DNA from: Paracoxiella cheracis | GTDB taxonomy: Bacteria; Pseudomonadota; Gammaproteobacteria; Coxiellales; Coxiellaceae | Assembly: GCF_049348705.1 (NCBI RefSeq) | Contig: NZ_CP186485.1 | Span: forward strand, 372,001 to 436,000 | Direction: 5' to 3' | Length of the DNA: 64,000 nucleotides | Part shown: one piece after another, positions 17,675 to 26,573 of the stretch | How the letters are laid out: each line of letters begins with the position of its first letter | Numbering within the stretch: the stretch's first letter is position 1 | The notes under the pieces: model-generated | Seen by the model: the letters and a program-made list of their open reading frames with translations, nothing else | Told to the model about the DNA's origin: nothing | Database searches by the model: none | Made by a program: the position numbers and the translations under genes

Positions 17675-18229
17675 ATGAATGAATATAAAAAATCTGTTCA
17701 TGAAATGTATTGTGATTTTAAAAAAGCGTTTCACGAGCTTATAGATTGTGCGAACGATAAAACAACCCCTTTAGATGTGCTGTATTCAACGTATTCTAAT
17801 TTTAAAAAATCGCATTGCGATTTCACAAACAAACATACACCGGGTGAGAGCACGAGAAAGTCGCTGCTCTCCTGTAATGGAACAAAGATTGATGTTTATC
17901 GGTTGTTTGCTAACCTGCTGCATCCTGAATTTTGCAACAAGATAAAAAATAAAGAGAAACGTATCGAGCTAATGAGTAAGTTTTCAGGGTATACTGAAGG
18001 TGAACTTCGGGCTGTGGTGGATCTAGACTTAAAAGCACTTTCAAATCTTTGTAATTATACAGCCAACCGTGATGTAATCCACCAGCGCGCGTATACAATG
18101 TCCGGGCATACAATGTGGGGAAGAAAAAATCTCTCTATTCAATGTAAAGGTTCTCATACGATGCGCGCCATGGAGAGCGAAGCGAAGGCGCGTATTCCGC
18201 GGCAGGCTGGGATTTTTTGCCGAGCGTAA
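17675..18229 (+). CDS. Unknown protein, C-terminus replaced by 224-bp repeat
   Basis: 184 codons after AAAGGA (9 bp upstream). No family recognised. The native part (to about residue 161) is polar and Lys/Cys-rich with predicted helices (YCDFKKAFHELIDCANDK, FSGYTEGELRAVVDLDLKALS). The last 23 residues (MRAMESEAKARIPRQAG...) come from the 224-bp repeat that begins at 18159, so the present C-terminus is chimeric. It is AT-rich, isolated, and preceded by repeat D1 as is the gene at 24168. It could be a horizontally acquired effector-type gene, now truncated. Confidence 0.5.
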   Translation: MNEYKKSVHEMYCDFKKAFHELIDCANDKTTPLDVLYSTYSNFKKSHCDFTNKHTPGESTRKSLLSCNGTKIDVYRLFANLLHPEFCNKIKNKEKRIELMSKFSGYTEGELRAVVDLDLKALSNLCNYTANRDVIHQRAYTMSGHTMWGRKNLSIQCKGSHTMRAMESEAKARIPRQAGIFCRA

Positions 18230-18382
18230 GCGACTGCAAAAAATCTTTACGAGGCGTCGAGTCAGTTGAGAGCCCGTGCGTAGTCGAGCCGTGAGGTCGC
18301 GGAGCGCGGGTGAGGAGGACGTCCGCGGTTATTTAAGTTGTCGCGTATTGCGAGTCGATTATTGACAGGGATGGCAATAATC
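18159..18382. repeat. 224-bp GC-rich structured repeat, copy B
   Basis: Second copy of the repeat at 568-791. Its left edge interrupts the unknown gene at 17675. Its right edge coincides with the first base of an IS6-like element at 18383. See copy A for structure. Confidence 0.85.
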
Positions 18383-19304
18383 GGTTTTGTAAAATCTCAG
18401 TCTATGCTGTATTTTGTTCGTCCATTTAATGAACGATTGAGTGAGACTACCGGTATGAATTGTCCGCATTGTGATTCAAGTGTTACAAAGGGTTTAAAAA
18501 AGCTGACGTCTTTAGGGTATAAACAGTTTGTTTGCAGTGATTGTGGTAAGCAATTTAATCAACGCAGTGGCACAGCGTTGAACTTTATCATGTATCCAAC
18601 GGATGTGGTTAGGACGGTAGTTCAGTATTATTATCAGTTTAAAGTCAGTCTCCACGATGTAGTTGCGTTAATGGTGATGCGGGGTTTTCATGTAACGCAT
18701 CAAACGGTTCATAATTGGGTGCATCGTTTTGGTCCGGCGCTTGGGATGAGATTACGGGCACGCCGGTATCAAAAATCCAATGACCGTTGGCACGTCGATT
18801 GTACTTATTTACGTATTGAAGGCCGTTGGTGTTATTTTTACAGGGCGATTGATGAAAAGGGCGATTTGATCGATGTCTATTTAAGTGATGTACGAGATCA
18901 GCAGGCCGCAGAAAACTTCTTCAAGCAGGCGGCTAAAACGAGTGGCATTTATCCTGAGCAAATCACGACTGATAAAGAGCCCGCCCTTTATCCTGCGATC
19001 CAAGCTGTCTTTGGTGAGTATACCGACCATCGGGATAATAACTATTTGAATAATCGTATTGAGCAATCCCATCGAGGCATCAAATCACGTATGCGTGTGA
19101 TGAAGGGATTCAAGAATATATTTTGCGCATTACGGTTTTGTACAGTCTTTGAAGAAATACAGCAGTTTTTTAGAGAAAAAAATAAAAATCTCAGGACAAT
19201 TCTATCTAAATTTCAAACCTTCAATCAATTATTCCAACAAGCTTTCTGAATAACTCTATTATAGAAGCATATGAGTCAATAGTTGACTGAGTTTTTAAAG
19301 AACC
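18383..19304 (+). mobile_element. IS6-like zinc-ribbon element, copy d (complete, 922 bp)
   Basis: Complete from GGTTTTGTAAAATCTCAG to the inverse of GGTTCTTTAAAAACTCAG. Flanks (CAATAATC and AAATTTTT) do not match. Its right end has cut a J-domain gene. It thus marks a junction of formerly separate sequences, probably through IS6-type replicon fusion or recombination between copies. Confidence 0.92.
18455..19249 (+). CDS. IS6-like transposase with zinc ribbon, copy d
   Basis: 264 residues, identical in sequence to copy a at 9666-10460. Two N-terminal CxxC zinc-binding pairs are followed by the DDE core. This is the only copy in the window with both terminal repeats and an uninterrupted gene, so it is the likely source of transposase for the other copies. 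Confidence 0.92.
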   Translation: MNCPHCDSSVTKGLKKLTSLGYKQFVCSDCGKQFNQRSGTALNFIMYPTDVVRTVVQYYYQFKVSLHDVVALMVMRGFHVTHQTVHNWVHRFGPALGMRLRARRYQKSNDRWHVDCTYLRIEGRWCYFYRAIDEKGDLIDVYLSDVRDQQAAENFFKQAAKTSGIYPEQITTDKEPALYPAIQAVFGEYTDHRDNNYLNNRIEQSHRGIKSRMRVMKGFKNIFCALRFCTVFEEIQQFFREKNKNLRTILSKFQTFNQLFQQAF

Positions 19305-20095
19305 AAATTTTTTAATCCGTCATTGATGTTTGTGCTCTGATTTATCAGAGTGGTTTTTAACTGCTCTAAAAAAGCGTGGGTACGCGCACGTCCATCAAAT
19401 GTCTGTAAGATATTTTTATCCAAGATAAAGGTGTTATCGCACCAATAGTCGTGTAACGCATCTTGAAATAAAAGACGAAAGTGTTTGTGTTGAAATAAAT
19501 TGAGTAGCGGCATCGGTAGTACCGTCACACTCACCGCATACTGCGCAATCCGATAAATCACATTTAATAACAATTGGTAATCCTGCTCACCCGATGGATT
19601 GTCTGAGAGGATATTCAAGACCGCTGACAAACATTCTCCAGAAACACTCGATGTTTCTCCTTTTAAGTGGGCCGCTAACGTGTTAAAAAGCGGCACTAGT
19701 ACCGTTCGCTGATAACGGTTAGGTCCTAACGGATTAAAATGATGGCGCGCGGCAAGCGCTGTGAGCGGTTTTTGTGAAAACTGCTGGACGAAGGTAGTGT
19801 GTTGTGCTTTAAAAGCTTGAGAGTACGGAACACCTGAAGCACTGAGGCGTTCATGGGTAGTGTCATTTGTAGTAGCTGCTGTCTACTCATCCTGAAAAAA
19901 CGCGCGCCTCTGATCAAACTGACGACGTGCTTCAGGGTTCGATAATGTGGCGTACGCTTGATTGATTACCGTCATGCGCTCGTGGCTTCCACCGACATCC
20001 GGATGAAAAAGGCGTGCCTGATTTCGATACGCGCGTTTAATGGCTTCTTGAGTTGAGTCGGCTGTAATCCCTAACGCTTCATATAAATCCCGCAT
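19305..20095 (-). pseudogene. J-domain protein with in-frame TAG, C-terminus lost
   Basis: The first 70 codons (20095-19886) are a full J-domain: MRDLYEALGITADSTQEAIKRAYR, the HPD motif in LFHPDVGG, and INQAYATLSNPEARRQFD. A TAG follows at 19885-19883. The same frame then stays open for about 190 codons (FKAQHTTFVQQFSQKPLTA, LAARHHFNPLGPNRYQ, ...) to the IS6-like right end at 19304. J-domains recruit DnaK/Hsp70, and the C-terminal part is of unknown type. The gene follows the Sel1 gene by 8 bp, so they were one operon. The 70-residue J-domain could still be made alone. Confidence 0.75.
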
Positions 20096-20103
20096 GTTTA
20101 TCC

Positions 20104-20880
20104 CTAATGCTGTAACGACAGTGTTGAAGTATTTTCAGGTAAAAGCGCCACTCTCTCTTTCTCAAAAAAATAACTATAGGGGCTTTGTGATAAGTGGTGC
20201 CAGCGTGCGTCATTGTCTTTGGCTAATCGTATTAACATAGGCCAGGCTTGTTCGCTGCCTAGATTCGCGGCACGCAAATAATAATGAAATGATTTTTCAT
20301 CATTTGTTGGAATACCCGGGTGATCGCTTTGGTAAAAATGACCGAGATGGATTAAAGCAGGAATATGCTTTAAATCGGCCGCTTGATCATAAAAACGCAG
20401 CGCACGAGAATAATCGCTAGAAATCCCTGCTCCATCGCGCTCATACCATTGTCCCAACAAAAAATAAATGCAAGCATTACCATTGATCTCCTTCGAACCT
20501 AAAATTCCCTCGGCAAAAGCAGACGCATTTTGATCGGCGCTAATCCGCGCAAAAACATCCCAATTAAATAGATTTGCTTGATGAAGCACTTTCAGTGCGT
20601 TAAACACGAGGACGTTCTTTTCACCGGCAATACAGAGTGCCATGACTCGGATAGCCATCTCGAAAGACAGCTTAGCTTGCTGCTTTAGGGGATAAACTAC
20701 AATTTTTTGTAGCAACTGAAACTTATCTTCTTGCGTCAGGGGATCTGTTGGTGCATGCGATTGTATCAATACGCTTAACCATCGCATGAATTCAGAGCGT
20801 GTTCTAAAAAATTGACGAAAAGGTCCTTTGCTTGCTTGATAATAGGTGTCTATCGTCTTGATATCTTGCCATGTCGGCAT
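20104..20880 (-). CDS. Sel1-repeat protein
   Basis: 258 residues from MPTWQDIKTID, chosen because AAGG lies just upstream; a TTG at 20922 is less likely. The C-terminal half has two or three Sel1-like repeats: YFLLGQWYERDGAGIS with SRALRFYDQAAD, then IHLGHFYQSDHPGIPT with KSFHYYLRAANLGSEQA. The N-terminal half is helical without a known domain. Sel1/TPR-like arrays bind proteins, and in Legionella and Coxiella several act at the host interface. The partner J-domain gene 8 bp downstream suggests a chaperone-linked pair. No signal peptide is seen, so cytosolic or Dot/Icm export are both possible. Confidence 0.7.
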   Translation of the reverse strand: MPTWQDIKTIDTYYQASKGPFRQFFRTRSEFMRWLSVLIQSHAPTDPLTQEDKFQLLQKIVVYPLKQQAKLSFEMAIRVMALCIAGEKNVLVFNALKVLHQANLFNWDVFARISADQNASAFAEGILGSKEINGNACIYFLLGQWYERDGAGISSDYSRALRFYDQAADLKHIPALIHLGHFYQSDHPGIPTNDEKSFHYYLRAANLGSEQAWPMLIRLAKDNDARWHHLSQSPYSYFFEKERVALLPENTSTLSLQH

Positions 20881-21069
20881 CGCCTTATCCTGAAAAATTG
20901 AAATCTCTTTTTGACGCTGCAAAATGATATGTCGGAAGCGGCATAAAAAATAGTTAAGGGAACATTAAATTACAGGGAAATTCCAAAAATTTGGATTTCT
21001 TCGGATTAAGCTCACGTCCGAGGCATCAAATTGCAGAGAATCCTGTTTGAATGCTGATTGACAGGTTCT

Positions 21070-21730
21070 TTAAAAATCAAATAATAACTGAGCAGCACTA
21101 TCTTTAAACCGCCTGCCCTCTTCGATGTATTCTAAAACTGAATTACCCGATCGCCAACGACCGTGTTGCTTTAATGTGATTAATGGCGCACCACGGCAAG
21201 CGGCTTCAGTCGTAGAACCGCGTCTCAAGGAGTGGCTGGTAATCTGATCGGCATTGGGCAACTTAGCGTTATGGGCCAGGCGTTTTAATTCGCTGTTCCA
21301 ATGGTGTGACGAGATAGGTGACTCAAGAACCTTGCCTTGATTCGTGATCTGACGAAAAAGATACCCTTCGTACTTTCCTGACGCATCGCGCCACTCCAAA
21401 AGGGCGCGCACAGGGCAGTAGTGATCAGGGCCAAAGGGAATGGCGCACACAAACCCCTCCCCACTTTGATCGGTTTTGCTGCGCGGCAGTTGAATCGTCA
21501 TCCCTTCGGGTACAAAATCGATAGACTCCCATACCAGGTTCACCAACTCAGACCGACGAAACGCACCAAAGTAGCCTATCAATAAGAGTGCTTTATGCCT
21601 TATATATAGTAAGGACGAGTGCGTCTCTAAATATCCAATTAACTGCAACAGCGCGGGCAAACGCAGGGCTTTCGCTTTCACTTTCGGTGTGCCGTGTGTT
21701 CGTGCGATTGCGGTGATTTTTTCTTTAATG
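21070..21730 (-). pseudogene. Tyrosine recombinase, C-terminal part (split by IS4)
   Basis: The catalytic half of a phage-type integrase: Arg I in GYFGAFRRSELVNLVW, the HxxR box in ITSHSLRRGSTTEAA, HGRW, and the nucleophile Tyr in SVLEYIEEG, ending at LLFDF. It continues in frame from the part at 23452-23792 once IS4 copy 3 and one TTAATG are removed, giving a protein of about 333 residues. The translation across the join reads HDLSIKEKITAIA. The intact protein would integrate or excise an element between short att sites. Confidence 0.88.
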
Positions 21731-23451
21731 TTGGACTTTGGATAAATAAAATCCCTTGCCAGTTAGGACAATAATCAAAAAATGTGAGTTTCTAAATCTT
21801 AAGCTGTTTTTTGCAGCAATTCGTAGAATTTCTCAGGTGTAAAATTTATTTTATCCAACCATGATTTTACTATCCCAATCAAATCCTCTATTTTTTCAGG
21901 GTCTGAGTTTTGCGTCTTTTCTTCAGTCCTCTGAATCGTTTTAATTTTTGAGTTGCTATTTTTGAAAATAGCAGGATGTCGCGTGCGTTTCCCCTGCGTA
22001 TCACCTTTGGTTCTGCCTTGCGGATTACCGCGTGGTTTGCAGAGATTAGCAGGCGTGCCAACGGTATCAAGCACCGTAGAAAAACCCCGTTGCGTTTGTG
22101 AAGGGGTCGCAGTTATTGATGGTTTTTCGTTATCCACTTGGAAGCTCGGCAAATACCGCTCCCATTTTTTCGGTAAAATCGGGGCAAGATTCCTCGCTAG
22201 ATAAAGTTGCGTATACGCTAATGCTGTCATCCGCCACCAATCTTCTTCGTGCTTAACATCCGGTGTTTGGTATCGGTCAAATAACAGTTTGTCTTTACCA
22301 AAACGAAAGTAGTGTTCAATGTCATAGCGTCTATCGTAATAGTGATAGGCTTCTAATGCTGTGATTTCATTACGTCGTTCACCAGCGAGTCCTAACCAGA
22401 GTGGATTTTTATATAAAGATTTACCGTTAGCATCAACCGCAACCAATTGCACAACAGTAACAGGATGCTCATATCCTTTAAATTGCTTTGAACCACGCAG
22501 TAATTGGTCACGCCATATTTTAATCTCCAATTGGTAAGTTTTGCCACTGCGGGTTGTAATGGGTTGCTGCACAATCTCATCGGATTCACGGTGAGTCGTG
22601 CTGTCGTTTAGTTTCATCGCATCACCATAGCGTTTTATACTTCCTGAGGTATTATCTTCTATTGATGCGGGCGCGAAAACATTACGGGTACTGTTAAAAC
22701 GGAAAAGATGTACCCAATTGGGATTTTCGCTAACCAGTTTACGGCAAGCTTCTGTACCATATTTTGAATCAGCCACGCTAACCACCAATTTATGAGTAAG
22801 CGCTAAGTCTGCAATACAACGGTTAATTTGCTGCATCCCAACTACATTGCCTTTTTCATCGCTTTTAACGCGCCTCGTATCCAGTGGAACTAACCAATGC
22901 TTTTCTTGAGCTGCACCATCATTGGGCAATAGTGATACCGTTGAATATTCATGTCCAATGGTAATCGGTTTGTTACCCGGTGCTGGATTAGGGCTGTAAA
23001 CCACATGGCGATCTTCAACACAGTGTGCACTTTGACGCGACTGTGGTGTCGTATCCGCAATAATGATCACACGGTCATCGCTATGACTCACATGTTCATA
23101 TTGTATTTTCATCATGCTATCCCAACAATTTGCTACCGACAAACCATCGCTAATCGCATCGGTAATACTACTGTATTCACGTTCAAAGTATGGCGATTCA
23201 CATAATTCTATGGGTGTTTTGCAGCGATGGCCATGGCTTGAAAGGGCATCGAGTAAATTCATATTGGCATCGCGTCGCGCGGGGAAGATGTTGTAGAGGA
23301 ATGTACGGAATTGTTTTAGTTTTTCTGTCGCTAACATCGTTTGTTCCTTATTTTATTTTTTCGAACAAACGTTGTTTACAACGTAAAATTTTTTTTCGGT
23401 TTCTATGTCAAGCAATTTTTAATTATTTTTATAAATTTATCCAAAGTCCAA
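21731..23451 (-). mobile_element. IS4-type element, copy 3
   Basis: Full 1,721-bp copy flanked by the direct repeat TTAATG (21725-21730 and 23452-23457), inside the integrase gene. It confirms a 6-bp target duplication for this element. Confidence 0.94.
21799..23337 (-). CDS. IS4-type DDE transposase, copy 3
   Basis: 512 residues, same as copy 2. The catalytic motifs are unbroken. It shares the upstream inverted repeat around ACAAACGTTGT (about 23365) seen in every copy, which may be part of its promoter or transposase-binding site. Confidence 0.9.
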   Translation of the reverse strand: MLATEKLKQFRTFLYNIFPARRDANMNLLDALSSHGHRCKTPIELCESPYFEREYSSITDAISDGLSVANCWDSMMKIQYEHVSHSDDRVIIIADTTPQSRQSAHCVEDRHVVYSPNPAPGNKPITIGHEYSTVSLLPNDGAAQEKHWLVPLDTRRVKSDEKGNVVGMQQINRCIADLALTHKLVVSVADSKYGTEACRKLVSENPNWVHLFRFNSTRNVFAPASIEDNTSGSIKRYGDAMKLNDSTTHRESDEIVQQPITTRSGKTYQLEIKIWRDQLLRGSKQFKGYEHPVTVVQLVAVDANGKSLYKNPLWLGLAGERRNEITALEAYHYYDRRYDIEHYFRFGKDKLLFDRYQTPDVKHEEDWWRMTALAYTQLYLARNLAPILPKKWERYLPSFQVDNEKPSITATPSQTQRGFSTVLDTVGTPANLCKPRGNPQGRTKGDTQGKRTRHPAIFKNSNSKIKTIQRTEEKTQNSDPEKIEDLIGIVKSWLDKINFTPEKFYELLQKTA

Positions 23452-23792
23452 TTAATGGAAAGATCATGGGTGGGGTCTGGCATACGATGGAGTTGATGCC
23501 ATTTTCGGATCATGCTGAGTCGTCGTCGCAAAGTACGAGGATTCACCTGATCGGTACAGGTGTCGAGATACTGCAACACCCATTCAACATCCGTTGGCAG
23601 TGCCCTCCCCGTTTTTGTCAGGAAGTCCTGAAGATCAGAATAGTACGCCAGACGCGTACTCTCACTCATCGAGGCTTGTTGATCGATGACATCCGGTTCG
23701 TAATACACGTCCTCCAAATCATCAGCAGCAGAATGACAAGCAATAACGTCCTTTTTGTTATTTATTTGCACAAACAGTTCCTTTTCGCTCAA
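23452..23792 (-). pseudogene. Tyrosine recombinase, N-terminal part (split by IS4)
   Basis: The first 113 codons of the integrase: an acidic start (AADDLEDVYYEPDVID), then the SAM-like core-binding domain STRLAYYSDLQDFLTKTG, LQYLDTC, NPRTLRRRLSMIRKWHQLH. The break at HDLSI coincides with the IS4 target site TTAATG. Repeat D2 lies about 65 bp upstream of the start. Confidence 0.87.
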
Positions 23793-23855
23793 ACGGTTAT
23801 TTTTTGTTCAAAAATAGCTCTTCTATTTCTTTCTTGTTTATTCTATCAACATTCT

Positions 23856-23967
23856 CCGATAATTTACTATTATCGGATATTATTCAAAAAATAAGCACAA
23901 GTTAATTTTTGTGCAGAAAGATACCCTAGAGTTCGTTGCTTTTTTCATAAAGGATTAATTTTTTGTA
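23856..23967 (+). repeat. Direct repeat D2 (partner at 17382-17498)
   Basis: Has the perfect inverted repeat CCGATAAT-N5-ATTATCGG, a second one around GCACAA / TTGTGC, and the block AGAAAGATACCCTAGAGTT. About 80-85% alike to D1 by eye. Directly after it come nested inverted repeats (CAAAATTAAG at 23970 and CTTAATTTTG at 23999). Confidence 0.7.
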
Positions 23968-24167
23968 GCCAAAATTAAGTTTCTAGTGAAACTAAAGGCT
24001 TAATTTTGTTTCTGAATAAAACAATCAGTTGTGCATTGTTAAAATTCTTTGAAATTTGCATGTCTATTCGGTTAGGGATAAAAATTTTTGTTTCTCGCCA
24101 GCTATAATACTCAATGATTTTTGACACGAGCCATGATGTGTCGAAGAGACGGCAGAAGGTAAAAAAT

Positions 24168-24836
24168 ATGGAAAACACGGCAGACAAGATAACTATGAGC
24201 CCGGAAAGTCTTAATGCATTTTTTTTTGAAAATTTAGTTGAAATCAGGGAACTTCCTCAAAAATTAGACAAAGCTATAGAGGATTTAAGCAAACTGGTAG
24301 AAATTGATAATGACCCCAGCCCAGTCTGTCTTAAAGGTGTGCATTCCATTTTGCGTCCTTTTATCACAGTACTCCATTCCTCCACGAAATGTGAAGACGA
24401 TAGGATACCTGCTGCATTAAGAAGTGATTACAAAAAAATATATGCGCCAGTTCGTAGTTTGTACGATGAATGTATGAACAATATTGTTCATACTGATCCC
24501 CAAGACCTACAAAAAAATATAAGTCTGGCTTGCTTTGCTGATCTTCGAGCAATCAAGAAAATTGAAGAAAGCACTGAAAAATTAGACGCTGAAAGAACAG
24601 CAGTGATTTTAAATAACATAAACACTGCTTTACTTGCTATTAAAGAAAAACTCCCTTCTTGTATTGAAAATATGAACAAAGCTAGCTATGAACGCAAAAA
24701 ATGTTTTAACTCGAAGCAATCAATTTTTAATTTTAAAAAGCAGCGTAAAAATTTGGTTATCGAAGACGGAAATACTGCTCCTATATTAAGCAAATATAAC
24801 CCTCTAGGGGGGGGCTGTAAATTGGACTTTGGATAA
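24168..24836 (+). CDS. Unknown helical protein, 3' end altered by IS4 remnant
   Basis: 222 codons from ATG at 24168, with AGAAGG just upstream. No family recognised. Mostly helical and charged, with coiled-coil-like stretches (ELPQKLDKAIEDLSKLVEID; IKKIEESTEKLDAERTAVIL). It has no signal peptide or membrane segment. The last codons (LDFG) are read from an IS4 terminal repeat at 24822, so the native end is lost or altered; a run of eight G just before could also slip. AT content, isolation and helical character fit a Dot/Icm effector candidate, but nothing proves it. Confidence 0.5.
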   Translation: MENTADKITMSPESLNAFFFENLVEIRELPQKLDKAIEDLSKLVEIDNDPSPVCLKGVHSILRPFITVLHSSTKCEDDRIPAALRSDYKKIYAPVRSLYDECMNNIVHTDPQDLQKNISLACFADLRAIKKIEESTEKLDAERTAVILNNINTALLAIKEKLPSCIENMNKASYERKKCFNSKQSIFNFKKQRKNLVIEDGNTAPILSKYNPLGGGCKLDFG

Positions 24837-24840
24837 ATTT
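24822..24840. mobile_element. IS4-type terminal repeat remnant
   Basis: TTGGACTTTGGATAAATTT, the outermost 19 bp of the IS4-type element, left where an IS200-derived palindrome took over. Confidence 0.75.
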
Positions 24841-24895
24841 ATAATCAATTTTATATATCCACCGCCTAAGGCGGTGGATATATAAAATTGATTAT
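24841..24895. repeat. Perfect 26-bp palindrome from IS200/IS605 left end
   Basis: The left arm (24841-24866, starting ATAATCAATTTT, ending CCACCGCC) equals the left end of the IS200 element at 26852. The right arm (24870-24895) is its exact complement after a TAA loop. It sits inside an IS5 fragment, directly after the word GAATATAAT. It looks like a non-autonomous, palindrome-type derivative of the IS200 element. Confidence 0.75.
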
Positions 24896-25068
24896 ATTCA
24901 CGCCAATGGCTCACCTTGTATTTCTGCTTGGGAATCGTCCAACCTTTTTTGTTTGGATATTTATTTGGCATATGAGGCGCCCTCTGCTTAAAAATCGTGG
25001 GGTGCTGGTTATAATATAGACAGCAAAAAGTACATAGATTGTTCATATTTTAGTTAGGCAACAAAGCC
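24896..25068 (-). mobile_element. IS5-family element, 5' fragment (IS5-Y)
   Basis: The start of an IS5 copy: terminal repeat at 25053-25068, transposase start at 24972-24987 region (MPNKYPNKKGW), broken at HWREYN by the palindrome. Its end at 25068 abuts a 9-bp word shared with 25564-25572. Confidence 0.85.
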
Positions 25069-25563
25069 ACGCTTTTATCTGCCGATTCCGTTTTCCTGTA
25101 ACGAGGCGACTGAATAGTTAAAAGCGCTAACCGTTTTGACAAGCAACTGTAATCCGGTGATTTTATATTAAGGGCTTTCATCTTGAAAATTGAATTCATA
25201 AACCCTTGACATTGCCTCAACGCTAAACGAAAAACTTGCCGAATTTCATGGCAGGTAATGATCGCAAGATCCGTGAACTTTTGGGGTGCGCCTTTGCCAT
25301 CATACACACGATCTTTTTCATACCACGAATGAATAATATCATCGGATATCCAGATTTCAATATTGGCACGATTGCGTAATGCATTATTATATTCACGCCA
25401 ATTGCTCACCTTGTATTTCTGCTTGGGAATCGTCCAGCCTTTTTTGTTTGGATATTTATTTGGCATATGAACCGCCTTCTGCTTGAAAACCCTGGGGTGC
25501 TGATTATAATATAGACAGCAAAAATTACATAGATTGTTCATGTTTTAGTTAGGCAACAAAGCC
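25069..25563 (-). mobile_element. IS5-family element, 5' half (IS5-X), inverted
   Basis: The first half of a transposase (MPNKYPNKKGW ... TESADKS), with its terminal repeat at 25548-25563. It is broken at TAAAAGCGT (minus strand, 25077-25069). The 3' half starts with the same nine bases at 25564 but in the opposite direction. Nine bases is the usual duplication for the IS903 group. Confidence 0.85.
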
Positions 25564-26195
25564 TAAAAGCGTTGTGGCTATCGCCCTTGACTCCACTGGG
25601 TTAAAACGGTTTGGCAGAGGTGAATGGCATCAGGAAAAATATACATTATCAGCCAAACGGAGTTGGCGTAAATTGCATATAGCCGTTGATAATAAACATA
25701 TTATTCATGGTAATGATTTAACGGATCGCTTTACGGCGGATTGCCAAAGCGTTGCAACGTTATCAAAGCAACTTACTTGCAAAATGGGCCATGTCAGCGC
25801 CGATGGTGCCTACGATAAGAATCCTGTTTATGAAATATTATCAAATTACTTTAAAGGAGCCGCTATAATAATTCCGCCTGATAGTGATGCTGTTTATGAT
25901 AAAAATAATCATACACAACGTAATGGTAATGTTAAGCAACTAAAAGCATTGGGCCGAATGGCTTGGCAACGAATAAGACAATACGGTTATCGGAATTATT
26001 CAGAGTTGGCGATTCAACGCTACAAAAGAATATTGGGTAGTACGTTACATGCTCGAGATTTTGTACGGCAAAAAATCGAATCAATGATCGGTTGTGGTGT
26101 GTTAAATAAAATGACACGGCTAGGAATGCCGGCGAGTTATCGTTGCGCCTAAATTTTGCGACACAGACAAAGCCGTGAGGTTAGGCAACAAAGCC
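25564..26195 (+). mobile_element. IS5-family element, 3' half (IS5-X)
   Basis: From TAAAAGCGT to the right terminal repeat at 26180-26195, carrying the catalytic core: IALDSTGLKRFG (first Asp), SADGAYDKNP (second) and RDFVRQKIE. Stop at 26152. It would be a normal gene if joined to the half at 25069-25563. Confidence 0.87.
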
Positions 26196-26573
26196 TGCCC
26201 GTAATTTCATTCCAAGCGCCGGACCAAAACGATGCACCCAATTATGAACTGTTTGATGCGTTACATGAAAACCCCGCATCACCATTAACGCAACTACATC
26301 GTGGAGACTGACTTTAAACTGATAATAATACTGAACTACCATCCTAACCACATCCGTTGGATACATGATAAAGTTCAACGCTGTGACACTGCGTTGATTA
26401 AATTCCTTACCACAATCCCTGCAAACAAACTGTTTATACCCTAAAGACGTTAGCTTTTTTAAACCCTTTGTAGCACTCGAATCACAATGCGGACAATTCA
26501 TAACGGTAGTCTCACTCAATAGTTCATTAAATTGACAGATAAAATACACCATAGACTCAGATTTTACAAAACC
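26196..26573 (-). mobile_element. IS6-like zinc-ribbon element, diverged N-terminal fragment (copy c)
   Basis: The first 100 or so codons of the zinc-ribbon transposase (MNCPHCDSSATKG ... CRDCGKEFNQRS) with the terminal repeat at 26573, cut at the other side by the IS5 end at 26195. It differs from copies a, b and d at many positions, so it is an older insertion. Confidence 0.85.

Noticed and set aside
21064..21076. GGTTCTTTAAAAA resembling the right tip of the IS6-like element near the integrase stop
   Set aside because: Only 13 bp match, the following bases differ and the integrase frame runs through it; probably chance.
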